Of a DNA stretch of 64,000 bases, positions 23,761-36,089 are shown piece after piece. Location of the stretch: contig NC_134414.1 of NCBI RefSeq assembly GCF_030867145.1, positions 23,492,810-23,556,809 of the forward strand. The letters run 5' to 3'. Source of the DNA: Opisthocomus hoazin. Taxonomy: Eukaryota; Chordata; Aves; Opisthocomiformes; Opisthocomidae. The notes under the pieces are model-generated. The model was given only the letters and a program-made list of their open reading frames with translations, made no database searches and had not been told where the DNA came from. How positions within the stretch are numbered: position 1 is the stretch's first letter; every line of letters starts with the position of its first letter. Both the position numbers and the translations under genes were made by a program.

Positions 23761-25084
23761 AACTGCCTTCTGGCAGACAAAAAAATCCGGCCAAGGTTTA
23801 AAACTGATCTAAAATGCCTTTTTTTTTTTTTTAATTTGAAATTTAACTCCATCCGGAGCTCCCTTCGCGTGATGGGATGGGAGTCGCCAGACAGCGTCAC
23901 CTCTGAAAAATACGCCGAAGAGCGGAAGGACTCCGGGGCTGTCCCTCCCTGGCGTTGCATTCTGGTGTGGGGAGTTGCCCCTTACACAAGTTTGGTGGTT
24001 TCCACTTCAGCTTGCACACTGGAGCGGGCCCGGAGCTTTGATACCTTCAGATGAAACTGGATTGGAAGGTCTGCCAAGGAGTACCGCGCGCCTGGGACCG
24101 GGCTGGATTCCCGTCGGAGTCGGCCCCTGGCAGCGCGGACCCTGGGCAGCACCGGCCGTTCCCCTCCCAGACCCCGCTGGGACACTCCGTCCTCACAGCA
24201 GCCGGGTGTCTCCAGCCATAGCTCTCCCGTGCTCCCAACCCTGAGGAGACGTGAGCTGACCTCTGGTGCTGAGCTCACGCGAAGTTCGGAGCATGTCAGC
24301 TGGCTGAGCAGGCTGGTGGGAGTCTCCAGTGCTCCTAAGCTGTTCACGCAAGCTGAGTGTGAATGTGCAACGTTTCCATGCAGGTGATACAATGTAACAG
24401 CCAAAGGCAGAAGAAAGCATCAAGGAAACGGGATGACAGCAAGAAATACATCTTTCCTATTCGGAAGAAGAATGGAAGTATTTTTCTCCCAAGAAATTAC
24501 AGCTTTTAATGCTGAAGGGGGCATGGGAGTGCTCACGACTAGACAAGACTAGAAGTAGGAACAGAACCATGTAAAAGGCTGGTTTTGTGGTTTACCTAGG
24601 AGGCAATGTAATTAATGCTGAAACATTAAATGTGTTTCAGGGTAACGTTCAACCTCACTGCTGAAGGATGTTGGGAGATCAGCAGGGCTGCGCTGAGAGA
24701 AGACCGTAAGGAAAATTGAACCAAAAGTCAGAGATGGAGGAGTTCGGAGGTGGTGAAACTGTGACAACACACTTAAGGCCTGAAGTGTGTTTATTGGGCA
24801 AACAGTGCAATGTACAAGGAGTCTTACTCTAAAGAACAGCAAACCAAAAACTAAATACTTAAAAGTTTGTGTACAAAGAAGTAATGTCAAAAAACCCTGA
24901 ACAGTATGAAAAAAGCGATTTTAAAGATTTTTGTGTTCCGTAAAGGACTACTTCAGTTGAGTATTTCTGTACTTGCAGCTTGTATTCAAAATGAGATTCT
25001 TGAACAACTTCTTCAGCATGCTCAAAGCTCGTTTATTCTCCTGTGGACTTGTGTGTTCAGCAGCACACTTGAATAGCCATGGGG
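23761..25084. other. CpG island shore and start of the intergenic region
   Basis: GC-rich shore sequence to about 24200 is followed by ordinary intergenic DNA. A T-run lies at 23819-23832. No gene was recognised. Open frames here are short or are extensions of the low-stop CpG frames. Confidence 0.5.
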
Positions 25085-25640
25085 GCAATAGAAATAGTAT
25101 TTTTCAGGTTAGGGAGCTCAAGAGGTCTTTAGACCAACCTTCTGCTTCTTCAACCTTCTGACCAAGTTGCTTAGAGCTTTGTCCAGCAGGGTCCTCAAAA
25201 CCTCGAAGAATGGAAAGTGCACAACTTACCTGGGCAACCTGTGCCAACACTTGATTGTTGTCACGGTGAAGTTTTTTCCCCTTAAATCAGAACATCCCTG
25301 TGTGACTATTGCCTCTCATCCTGCTGCCGTGCACTTCAGTAGAGAGTTTTGCTCCATTTTCTTGATCGTCTCAGGTACTGGAAGGAAGCTCTTGGGTCCC
25401 CCTTCAAGCCTTCTGACTGAGCGCCCTCAGCCTCTCCTGACAGGGCATGTTCTCCCATCCCCTCACCATCTTCAATTCCCTCAGCTGCACTCACTGCAAT
25501 TTGTCAACTTATTTCTCATAGTGGGGGGCCCAAAGTGTGATGTGGTTTTCCAGACGTCGTCTAACAAGTGCTGAGTGAAGAGGACTAGTGATTCTCTTGA
25601 TCTACTGGCTTCATGCCTGTAAAAACGACCTAGTATGTCT
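25085..25640 (-). mobile_element. Old CR1 relic
   Basis: In plus-strand order the sequence carries diverged copies of inverted CR1 3' landmarks: a GAGCTCAAGAGGTCTTTAGACC block, ACCTGGGCAACCTGTGCCAA near 25230, a TTTTTTCCCCTTAAATCAGA block, a CTGGAAGGAAGCTCTTGGG block with CCTTCAAGCCTTC, then a CTCCCATCCCCTCACCATC stretch and the AAAGTGTGATGTGG region. The order matches the young copies here but identity is low and no frame is open for long. It is a dead, ancient insertion. Confidence 0.7.
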
Positions 25641-26919
25641 GTATAAAGGTAGTGTTGCTCACTGCTGTGGTGTTCTGCTCACTTATGTTTAGCTCAGTAT
25701 CTGCCAGGGCCGAGTAAAGTGCACGCCTGGGCCTTAATTGCCCTGACACCCTCACCTGGGACTTTAGCATGTGCAGTATTGTGGGTTTAACTGTGCCAAG
25801 TCCTGTCTCCTGTTGTCATGCCTTATCAGCTGGACTTCCTGGGTGACCTGTGTGGTATATAGCCTTGTCTCCAGCCCTTTTTCCTGTGTGGACCTTGTCT
25901 CTGATGCTATCTTCTACTGTTCCTGGATGGACTATGGACCTGACTCATTATCTCGCCTTGTCTTGGACTCTCAAGAAGACCTGTCACCAACCAGCCCTGC
26001 CCAAATCCTATGGAACTGCGCTCTGGTTGGCGAGGGCACTGCCCTGCCTGTCCTGTGGTCAGCCTCAGTTCCCAGCTTTTCCACCCTCCTGGAGTGGCCC
26101 TGCTCTTGTTGTCCGTGACACAGTCCACCAGGACCTCCAGATTCCTTTTTCAGTCAGTCCTCAGTCTGTACTACTGTGGTGGTTATTCCATCTCAGGTAA
26201 GGTATGACACCTTAGGATCCATCTGTCAGTTCCCTGAATAGGTATAGCGGTTTGGTCAATCTGTATCTTTCACTTCTCCCCCTGAAGTTGTCTGTTTATT
26301 TGAGCATACTTCAACTGTAGAATGTTTATTAAATCCAGGTGTTTTTTTCACAAATGTATATAATACATGCAGACAAAATCTTTCTTTTTACCGTATCATC
26401 ATCAGGTGCATCTTGCCCTCATTTCCAGTGGAAGGACTGAGTAATCTGCAGTAAAAATTAACATATTCAAGTAGTCACATTTTCTCTCAGCTATATTACA
26501 ATCTTAATGTTCTCTTGGCTAGTCTTAGAAAAGCTGATTGTTCATTTATCTTGTTAGAGTGAATACTGAAGCTATTTCTTCTGTTGACTAAATAATATGC
26601 ATCACATTCTTCCTTAATGCTTCCCTCTTTGGTGGTGTTAATACTCTTAAAATAGTTCAAAGCTTTTGGACTCGATGCCAGAAAGATTGTTGTCGGTAGT
26701 GGAGCCTGTGCTTCCTGCTCTAGCCATCCTTCTGTAGCTTGCTTTCTTCCATAGCTGAAAACATCCAGCTAGAGCTAGTTTTGGCTAAAGATTAAAATAT
26801 TCAGGAAAATCAGCCAACAGTTGGTGGTAAAACCGTCATGAATTAGGTTCTTTTATTTTGTTTTAAATATGTGTTTATCAGACAGTCCTATGCATGCACA
26901 CAATAATCTGTTGTAGTCA
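25641..26919. other. Intergenic, pyrimidine-rich unclassified segment
   Basis: From about 25750 to 26180 the plus strand repeats words such as CCTTGTCT, CTGTGTGGACC and GGACTATGGACCTGAC, giving a loosely repetitive C/T-rich block with two overlapping open frames of about 115 codons. I cannot place it in a repeat family. The rest is AT-rich with nothing recognised. Confidence 0.35.
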
Positions 26920-27480
26920 GGAGCAGCTGACAAAGTCTAAGATAAGGAAATGGAAGTGACTGAGCATGTTAGATGAGATAAGGAAATCGAAGTCAGTAGG
27001 GAAGTAGATCACTAGTACGAAAGCGCAATGACCATTGCAAGCTTGCAAGTGGCAAGCTTGAGAGGAATTAACCTTTCGTCATTGGTTAAGCAGAAGCTTT
27101 CAGAATGATCCTCTCCTGTCAGGATATGCATCTTGGTTATTGATTTCCTGGTGTTTCTAAGACTGTTCCCTCCTCCTGTTTCCCGTGAGTGTTCGAGAGA
27201 TCTCTTCCCACATAGCCTGCACTTAGTTTTTCAGTAGACCTCATTTCTCTGGCCAGGACGTCCAGTTTGCTTCCTTTCCCGGACGTTTTTCCTGACATCT
27301 CCTGACATCTTCACTGGCTGGATTTCTGCAACAAATCCTGCAATAAATTCTGCAAATGAATTGCAAATAAATTCTACAATAAATTCCTGCAATACTTTCT
27401 GATTTATTGCTGGCTTTTCACCAGCACCTAGCAGCAGTCTGTTCAGAGTAGTGGCTCCAGTACTAGCGGTTCCAGTTGTG
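26920..27480 (+). mobile_element. Possible solo LTR-like segment (weak)
   Basis: The segment starts near TGTTGTAGTCAGGAGCAGCT, has a duplicated GATAAGGAAATGGAAGT / GATAAGGAAATCGAAGT word at 26940-27000, a CATTGGTTAAGC CCAAT-like element, and then three closely spaced AATAAA signals at 27342-27388 in a short repeat of the word CAATAAATTC(T)GCAA. This order (enhancer-like repeats, CCAAT, polyadenylation signals) is LTR-like. No target-site duplication, primer-binding site or internal coding region was found, so the call is tentative. Confidence 0.25.
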
Positions 27481-30400
27481 GTGGTCTGTGATGCTCATCT
27501 CCAGTGACACAGGAGATCTCCCACCAGTGTGAACTGCTTGATGGGATCACTTCAAACAATTCTGCTTAATTCCTTCAGATGCCCTGGCTAGATTTCCATA
27601 CAAATGGCCTCAGTCAAGTTATACAGGCACGTGAGTCACTGTTCCCCTCTTGAAGAAAAGCTTCTGCCAACATTATTGTAAGCAAGTCAGGTAGCACTGC
27701 CCAGTGATGTTGGTCAGGACTTCCCATTATGAACCCAGTTCTCCGTTGCCTTTGAAGTTGGGCAGAGTTCAGAATTTTGGGAATATAGGTTTCCATGCGA
27801 GGTATCTGTTACAAGCTTAGAGAATATGTGCACTTGTGCTAAAATGGTAGTTGCTTCTGAGAACAAAGCTAGGGAAAAGTAAAGTTGAAAGATTAAACTG
27901 AGGCTTTTGCAGAAAGTTGTTTTTTCTTTTTTTTTTTAAAACGGGTTTAGAGTTTGAGAAAGAGCAAAATTTTGATTGGGAAATGTTTTTTCCCGTACCT
28001 GATAATCAGTTTGTGTTTGGCCACATTTGAACTAATAAACTAAGAAGGCTTACATGTACTTGATTTGATAAAGCAAATGCAGCCCGCAGATTTCCCTTCT
28101 CAATGACAATTCATCTTAATGTTCATGGAGGATCGCAGAACAATCCTTTCCCTCACAGCTCTCACGCGTGACTGGAGTGCGCAGGCCTCATCCTCCAGGC
28201 CGTGCCCCAGCCCCTCACAGCTTTTGCTTCTGGCTGAAGTCTCTGCAGCCACCGTCCATTTCTCCGTTACTCCTGCTTTACTTCAGGATATGGAGAATGA
28301 TACTCATTCCCCAAAGTCTTTTTCGTTAATAAATTAAGATCCAACACTAGATCAGAGTTCTGTGAGAGAAGCAGCTTATCTATAGTAGGAACCTTACCTT
28401 TCATGTCACGGAAGTGCAGGATGAATGAAAATGATTAAGCAGATCCCAAGAATTCTGGGAGAGTACCTATCTTTGCCTGCCTGTTCTTGCATTCTTCTGG
28501 TGAGGGGCTTAAACCAGGCTTCATATGTTTGCTGTGTGTCTTATTTTATGGGTCTTGACTTCATTTCTGGGGTCTATTTGTGGCAGCACTGCAAGTAAAT
28601 ACAATGAGAGCTTCATTAAAGTAATTAAAAATAAACTTATTTGGTATCTGAAGAAGAGTTCCTTCGGGTTGTTCACACTGAAGTAGACATTGACTTTTCA
28701 GTTTATTTCTTACAAAGCAACAGTATGCAATGATGCATAGCTGGATTAGTCATTCAAGTAATTGATTTAAAGTTCTCAGTTTTGCTAAGAATGGAGTTTG
28801 ACTAAGAATGGAATGTGTAGTAAGTGATGTTAACTGGGAAGGGATAAAATATTAGGTATTTGAGTGAACAAGCTCCACATTGTAAGACTGGGTCTTTCTG
28901 GAAGGAAGGTACAAAACATATTAACCAGTGGTACACAGACAGAGATACAGGGGATAACAATGAGGTTACAGAGAATTGGTGCTTTGTGTGTGCAGTGCTT
29001 GTGATGCTGTCAGAGTGGTGAAGGGTGACAGTGGCCAGGAGCAGCCACGGCACACCCAGAGCGGCGGTCGAGTTGCCACAACAGCAGCCTGCAGAAGGGG
29101 AATTCAGGAGGATGTCAGACACGCAGATGACTGAATCATGCTTAGTGTTTATTAAAGTAGTATTTTGCCCAAGAATTGAGGCACATGCCTCTCACTTAAC
29201 CTGGCTTTTCGGAAGCAAGGCATTACATTAGGGTAGATAACAATTGATACCAGGAGGCAAAATGTCAGTAGAACTAAAAAAATGTAGGCTAAGTGGATAA
29301 CGTTACTGGATCTAGACTTTTGGCATCTTGTGATGCTTATTCCTGTATTTGAAGCTGTAATAGTAAGAGCTTAAGCACTGTTTAAAACAAGTGAGTGAAT
29401 TAATTGTTTTACAGGAAACCTGCTGTGTTTGTTTTTGTATCTGCTTATGTTCTGTTTCTTCCTGGCTCTGCTTGTCTAGCAACCAATATGTCAGTTAGCG
29501 CTTCAGTGTACCGAGAAAGGAGGAGCTGAACACAACAGTCACTAAGTTTAGCTATTTTGACCTTCAAAGTTATCTTTAGGATTTATGACTGGTTCACCAG
29601 AACACGTTGCTTATGATTCGCACTTGGAAGTTTATCAGCACGAACTTACACCGAGTATTTGGAAAACATGCATGCTTTCCTTCATGCAGCCTCTGTGCTG
29701 CCTCTCCCATGGTCTTCTAGGGTGTTTGGGAACACTTCACCGGTACACTAAATGGTAGGATGATAGCTTAAGCTAGCCTGTTTCATCTTGTCTGTAACAA
29801 ACACTTAAAAGTCTTCATGCAGCAGATATCTATGTTCAAGCACACAAAATGGCAACTCGGATTGTCAGCTTACTGCCTCTTTCATCTCAAGACTTGTGAA
29901 GGCAAACTTGCCAACTCAAAAGGGATCAATGCACCAGTGTATTTTAGGCTACTGTCTCTAGGCGCTTAGTTCTTTCATCTAAGTGTCATTTACTCAAGGT
30001 TAAGTCATTCTTTTGATTAGCATAGGCTGCAGTACTCGTGCTTTAGTCTCTCCTCTGAAATTGTTCTATTCTGGCCCTGCTCTAAAGATACCTGCAAATA
30101 ATAGTTTATTCCCAAGGCCATTTGTTTAGGAGGTGGCTTTTCCTTCTTCTCCATAGCTTACAAGTCACAGACAAGTTCTCACTGATCCTGCATAAAAAGT
30201 GAAAGTCCTCAACAAGACCCTAAAGTAAGACTTACCAATTTAGTGCTAGGGGAATTCATGGGCCTAGTCTGGATGTCTGACTCTCCCTGTGTGTTATGCA
30301 GCGGGGTCTGGAGAATCTGAGAAGTGAAACATCTGTGCTAGGTCACAGAAGAAGGTGCCGAGGAAGCCTTTGCAGCTTAAAACACACACACACACATACA

Positions 30401-30772
30401 TGCATACACTTATTTTACTTGTAGTGTTTGGGAATGCTGCTATAGTACTTTCGGAGCTTTTCCCTTAAGCAGCTCTGACACAAGCTGAAAACTTTTGCCT
30501 GAAAGTTTTCTTCCTGGATGCAGAAGTACTGCGGAGTACTCGTAAGCTGGTTCATCATCTATTTTGAAGGCAGTCAGGGGAAAGCAAGCTAATAACTCAG
30601 CTGACCTGTCCTCTGTACAATTGCCATAGGTGTGTGCCATGTAAAGAAATCAGTTGCAATAGAGAAAGAAAGGTCCAGAAGTTAGTTGGACATAGGCTAT
30701 CTAAAGGTGGTTAACTTCTGAAGTCAAAGCAGAAATATGCAACAGGACTCATTGTTTAGTTTCTCTATATTT
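27481..30772. other. Intergenic, no gene recognised
   Basis: About 3.3 kb of ordinary intergenic DNA. Open frames are short and show no known domain. An (AC)n microsatellite lies near 30390. Confidence 0.5.
30382..30396. repeat. (AC)n microsatellite
   Basis: Seven AC dinucleotides in a row, followed by a degenerate ATACATGCATACAC extension. Too short to be remarkable, but a possible polymorphic marker. Confidence 0.85.
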
Positions 30773-31060
30773 CATAGAATCATAGAATCATAGAATCATT
30801 AAGGTTGGAAAAGACCTCTACGATCCTCAAGTCCAGCTCATCACCACCATACCTACTAAACCATGTCCCCAAGTGCCATGTCTACACATTTTTTGAACAC
30901 CCACAAGGCTGGTGACTCCACCACTTCACTGGGCAGCCTGTTCCAATGCTTTAGAACTTTTTCGGTAAAGATATGTTTCCTAATATCCAATCTAAACCTG
31001 CCATGACACAACTTGAGGCCATTTCCTCTCGTCCTGTCACTTGGGAGAAGATACCTGGGG
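30773..31060 (-). mobile_element. CR1 3' tail, relatively young
   Basis: The left edge has three tandem CATAGAAT units (30773-30798), the CR1 3' microsatellite in reverse, followed by TTAAGGTTGGAAAAGACCTC, the commonest CR1 3' word in birds. The copy runs to the TTTCCTCTCGTCCTGTCACT block and stops near 31060. It is about 290 bp, 5'-truncated and without coding capacity. It belongs to a different subfamily from the two long copies in XPO4 intron 1, judging by the tail sequence. Confidence 0.93.
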
Positions 31061-33653
31061 GTACACAGACAGAATGGACATTACACAGAACCAGTCTGCT
31101 GCTTCAGCTTGGGTCTATAGCTTGCACAAGCTCCCTGAAAACCAAAGGACAGAGTACAGTGCTTATCTGGGCTTATCCTAAGGATGAGATCTTTCAGCTT
31201 TGGCAGTTCCAGAATAAACTAGGATTTTCAAAGGATTTCTTTCTCTCCTGCCTTGAGTTGTATGGTTGGAACGTAACAGTGTGCCTTAGAAGGAGGTTCC
31301 AGGATGATGGGTTTAGTAGGAACTCTGGGCATCACTCTTACCTGCCGTGTTTCCGGAGTCCATAACCACTGTCGTTGTGGTTTTGAACCAGTGAAAGTCT
31401 TGCCTCTGTTTTGCACCTCCCTGCTGGCCTTTGTAACACACTGCAACACTGCACTGTTAGAAGTAAACTCTTACGCTAGTCTTAGGTGGATTTGACTGCT
31501 TTACTGAAAAAAAAAAAGGTATTAATTTTCCTGGTGTGCAGAGACATTAGAAAAATGCTTTAGCAGCTCAGATTGTACCAGATAGTCGGAACGTTTGCTA
31601 GCCTTATCGGAGATTAGCATTATCCATATGGAGAGTGGGTATGGCCAGATTTATGACAGCCTAATGAAGTCAACCAGGGAAAAAAGTTGCCTATCATCTG
31701 TGAGAGGGACCTGTTAAATCAGAAGTGCCTTACAGTTCTAAGTTTAAGCCCCTCACATTGCAGAGTCATGTGCAGCCATGCATAAGCTCATAGTGTCTAA
31801 GGAGCGTTAAGTTTCTTGTCCTCATGTCTCTTACTGAACAGCTATTCCAGAGTCTGACCTTTCAGAGTTCTAAATCTTTCTGACTTCCAGCTTATTTGAT
31901 TTCATGCTATTTGCTGTTAGCTCACTGGCACGGGAATACTGTTCTTTATCCCAATTAGATTTTCTTCCTTCCTCGTGTTTATTCTAGGTATATTTATAAA
32001 GTCATGTTGCCCTTATTCTTCATTTCGTGCATATAGCGTTAGAAGAGTTTTCTTCCCATAACTAGTGCTTCTCCTGTTCTAACATGAGTTGATCTATCTC
32101 AACAAATGACCACCAGAATAGTAATACTCCAGACTACGTTTTACAAGGACATTACTTTTTCTGTAGCCCTCCTGGAAATACATAGACCAAGGTTGTAAAA
32201 TTGCCTCCACTAATTTCACATCTGCATCATTTTAGCGGCTTCGCCATCCCCAGATCACCTGATACAAATACATACGTTACAGCAGGAATTTTAGGGTGTT
32301 AATCCCAGATGTCTTACACTAAAAATCTTCATGCCATTTCTATTATTCCATGCATTGAAGTAATTTAGGTTTTCCTTTTACAGTACTTTTAATAATCTTT
32401 CATGGAATGCGCCTGAATACTATTTGCAGATTTCATTAATGTGCTCTACTTTTTGATCTCAAGCCATTTGTAAAAGTATTAAAATTGGGTCTATTTATAG
32501 GCTTTCCACCCTTCAACATGCCCCTTTGCAATGGTGTCTATGTGGCAGAAATACCATCTCTATTTTTCATTATCATCCCCCAAGGGACTTCACTGCAGAT
32601 TGTTTTAGTGCTAGAATCACCTCTGCATAGGGAAATTCATATAAATAACTACAGAGAAGTTTCTAATCCTTCTAATAAATTCAGAACAGGAATTCTATTT
32701 TTCTCCATCTTGCAGGAGGGCCTTGGAAGTCTCAAGCAGCTGTATGAAAAATTTTGGATTAACCACTCTTTCCAAAGTTATACCCCCATCCCATTGATGT
32801 ACCCAGATCCCGTTTATTTACCCAGCCCTTCCTAGTGGGAGCTCTCTGAGAGCCCCCAGCTGGCCCCTTCATCAGCAGTCGAGAGCCCTGATCTTGCTTT
32901 TCTTTCTCTTGTTTGAGGTCTGGCAGGGTAGCCAGTGGGCACCTTGGTGGCCAACTCTGTGATGTTAGCTGAAGAAACTGGTCAACAACTCCTTTTGGTG
33001 CCACTCTACTTCTGGTGTGTCAGCATGGGGGAACTAGATGACAGATCTTTCAAGCTGTTTTCCCTAGGTTAAGTTTTCCTTTGGTCCCTCAGATTTGGTG
33101 TTCTGGTTCTGGAAGGTCGATGGACAAGTGTCTCAGCTTCTCTCTGGTTTTCCAGGGGGGTATTGGAAGATGACTGTTCTTGCTGTAGATATCTCACCTT
33201 ATTCTAGTCAGGGGTTTTGCCCTAGAAGTTGCCAAACAGTCCTGCATGACTGCTACTGCTTTCTTGTCATTTATATGTTTCAGGTGCTGCCCACCCACCT
33301 GATCAGTCCAGCTACAGTACGCTTACTCCACTGCTGAGACACCGGACCTGCTTCATGGCGACTGTAAGCTGCCACTGACAAGAAAACAGGAGGAAAGTTA
33401 TTAATGGATTGCTCTTTATGGCTCTAGAAGCTTTCAGTCAAGATCCTCTCCTCCCATTTTCTTTGCAGTACAATCCATTCTAGCTTTCTCTCTAATAGTT
33501 TCTATTCTAACAGTCATAAACATCGCTAGTTTAACTGATAGTTTTCTGTGGGACAATGGAACAACTGGGTTTGAACTCCAGAAAATTTAATCTGTATTAA
33601 AATGATGGTTTGACTCTGTAGTTTTTTTGGTTCTTCTAAATAAACGCATATGT
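31061..33653. other. Intergenic, one exon-like segment
   Basis: AT-rich intergenic DNA. At about 33283-33363 a short plus-strand segment is flanked by a good acceptor (TATGTTTCAG) and donor (GCGACT|GTAAGC). No coding assignment is possible. Nothing else was recognised. Confidence 0.4.
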
Positions 33654-33790
33654 ACATAAGCATTCCCATGCTGGATTAGACCTTCTATAGACCTAATACT
33701 ATACCTTATATCTACAGGTGATGAGAATGAAATGCTGAAGAGGAAGGTGAAAATAGATGAACAGCTGGCAGATACAGACTCTTATGTCCT
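33654..33790 (+). repeat. Possible ancient interspersed repeat
   Basis: Starting CATAAGCATTCCCATGCTGG and continuing ATTAGACC, the sequence resembles the widespread sauropsid repeat whose consensus begins with a CATAAGAA..GCCATACTGGGTCAGACC motif, and the order of later words is compatible. The match is from memory and divergent. Confidence 0.28.
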
Positions 33791-36089
33791 CAGTGTGTGC
33801 CATCCACATCTTTAATGGTTGAAGATAGACCCGGAATAAGATATCCTTTCCATAGACAGAAGACATTTTAGTGTAAACTTTTGGGTATAGAAATGTACAA
33901 CAGCACCTGTGAACTTTTACAACCTTGCACATAGTTAATCCTTTTGTGTTTCTAAAATTTCATCCTCAGAAACCTGGTTAGAGTTGCGCTATGTCATACT
34001 CTGTGTGCAAATATGTTTGCTGTTATTAGTGCAGCATGTAGTGCCCCCTCTCATTTTCCTCCTTTCACCTCCATCAAAAATGAAAAATTTGAGAGAAGAT
34101 ATGGAACTGAATGAAAGGTGCCACGTGGAGATATTCCGGAGATTTATTTAATATTGTTATATATTCCCTGACCATTATAACATTTGACATGCTTTCATGG
34201 CTATGCGGCATGTTTACCGGAGGTATTCACTAAGCTGCCTATGCTCACGCACAGGTGCTTTTCTTGAGCTGAGCAAGTTCATTTAGACCCTGTGAAGGTG
34301 TGTGGATAGTTTACATTTTTTGTCTCCAGTGTTTATTATATTGTATTTGTCACTGCTGAATTTTCATTTGATATCATGTTGTCGCTTCATATATTCTCAT
34401 TAAATCTTTCTTAAGTACCATGGCCTGTGCTTGTTTTTTTTTTAAAATAATTAATTTACTTGTACAATCTGCACATTTTTTATTTAATATTTCCCCCTCC
34501 ACATGGTAGTATCTTAAACAATAATGGAATTAATACACAACCTTGAAGCACCTGTTCTTAATTTTTATCAGTAAGAGCATAAATCTCTTTTAGGTTTTTG
34601 TATTTTTAACCAGTTCCTTTTTAGTTTATTATTTGAATTCTCATTTCAGGGCCACTTCATTTCTTAAACAGTCCCCTGAATGACTAGACAAATACAAATT
34701 TCCTCTCCCTTTTTCATTATTTTGTCACAATTTTTAAGTAACACTAGGAGATTACTGGAACATGATCGTCTTGTACAGAAAGCTTGGTAGTTAAACATTA
34801 ACATAGCATCTCATGATTTTCTAGGCATTTGTGCATTCTCTTGCTAAGTATCATTTCAACAAATTTGTCAGATGCATGTAAAAGTTTTATTGATCTATTC
34901 TTTTCGAGATCTGACCTGGAGTTAATTTACAACGCAAGTACAATCATGGCCAACCCTGTAACCCTTTGGCACTACAGATGATTTAGGAGATACATGCACG
35001 TAGTGGCTGGGGTTTAAGATGAGTACTTTGAGCTGTATGGATATGAAGATTTTATGAGCCAACGTACCATCAGAATGTGCTGTACCTCCTCAAGGCTGTC
35101 ACAGCTTGCTTGCGCCATGACTTCCCTGTCTCCTTTCCCAGTTAGCAGAGCATTAATGGAATGCATATTCAAATACTTCAAGAATGATTTTGTTATTAGT
35201 TATTCATGTATAATATTTTCAGTGAATTGACATTCAGGTAATTATTCAGATAAATTTAGAAGTAAAAATAATAACAATACATAATAAATTCAAAGTGAGC
35301 TGCATTGATTTCTTTCTTCAGATAAAGACTTTGATTTATTTAATCACAGAGTAGCTTTATTTTGTGATTACATTTGTATCGACCAGAAAAGCAAATGCAT
35401 AATAATTTGGCTAGCCAGTCAGAAATGGAAATATTACGCTATGATATAAGGCATCATATCTCTTAGATAAGCAGCCATGTGTATTAACTTCTCACAGGAA
35501 TTTTTGTAGTAAACACCTGAAAATTTGCTGCGAGCGCAGCTTCCCAAACTAGGTCTGTTAAGATTGCAGTCTGCCTACAAGCATTAACGAATTAAGAAAA
35601 CCCTAACGTTTAATTTGTGAAACCATTATTTTTCTTGGTGAGCTGCTGGTCTCATATGCGGGAAACCTCAAGACCTATTCCAAGCGTACTTCGCACGGAA
35701 GTCTGTGCACAGGGCGGGATCGGAGGTGAAAGCTGACGGCCTGAAATCAGCGTGTGATCTGTTCCAAAAGAAAAACAGTGACGTGGGGAATGATGACTCA
35801 CGACAGGCCAGACTGTACTCGTGAATTTTCCTGTGGTGACAGAGCTAGTCTCATCACAGTTACTGATGCTTTTCAGCAAGCGGGACACTGCAGACAGCCC
35901 CCACCGGGCCCGTGCTACCCCAGCCTTCCATCCCCCCCACTTGCCTGTGCTCACTCACCATGCCGGCATAACCGTCCATGTCACCATGCATTGCAGTGGT
36001 TCAGAAAATCAATCCAGCTAAAATTAGCAGCCACTGTTTCACTGGGTTATTTTTTGGCCAAACTCTCTAAGAGAGTTGAAGTCAAACTT
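33791..36089. other. Intergenic, no gene recognised
   Basis: Mostly AT-rich. From 35640 to 36000 the GC content rises, and the plus strand at about 35787-35800 has a consensus AP-1 site (ATGACTCA), a possible distal element. No coding frame is convincing. Confidence 0.4.

Noticed and set aside
22587-23960. Several 200-300 codon minus-strand frames around the XPO4 start
   Set aside because: Same low-stop GC effect. Only the 69 bp from 23277 to the donor at 23208 match exportin-4; beyond the donor the reading is intron.
22435-24054. 539-codon plus-strand open frame across the CpG island
   Set aside because: It starts inside a CR1 tail and runs through extremely GC-rich DNA where stops are rare. 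All other frames are also long there, and the translation is Pro/Gly/Arg/Ala low complexity with no domain.
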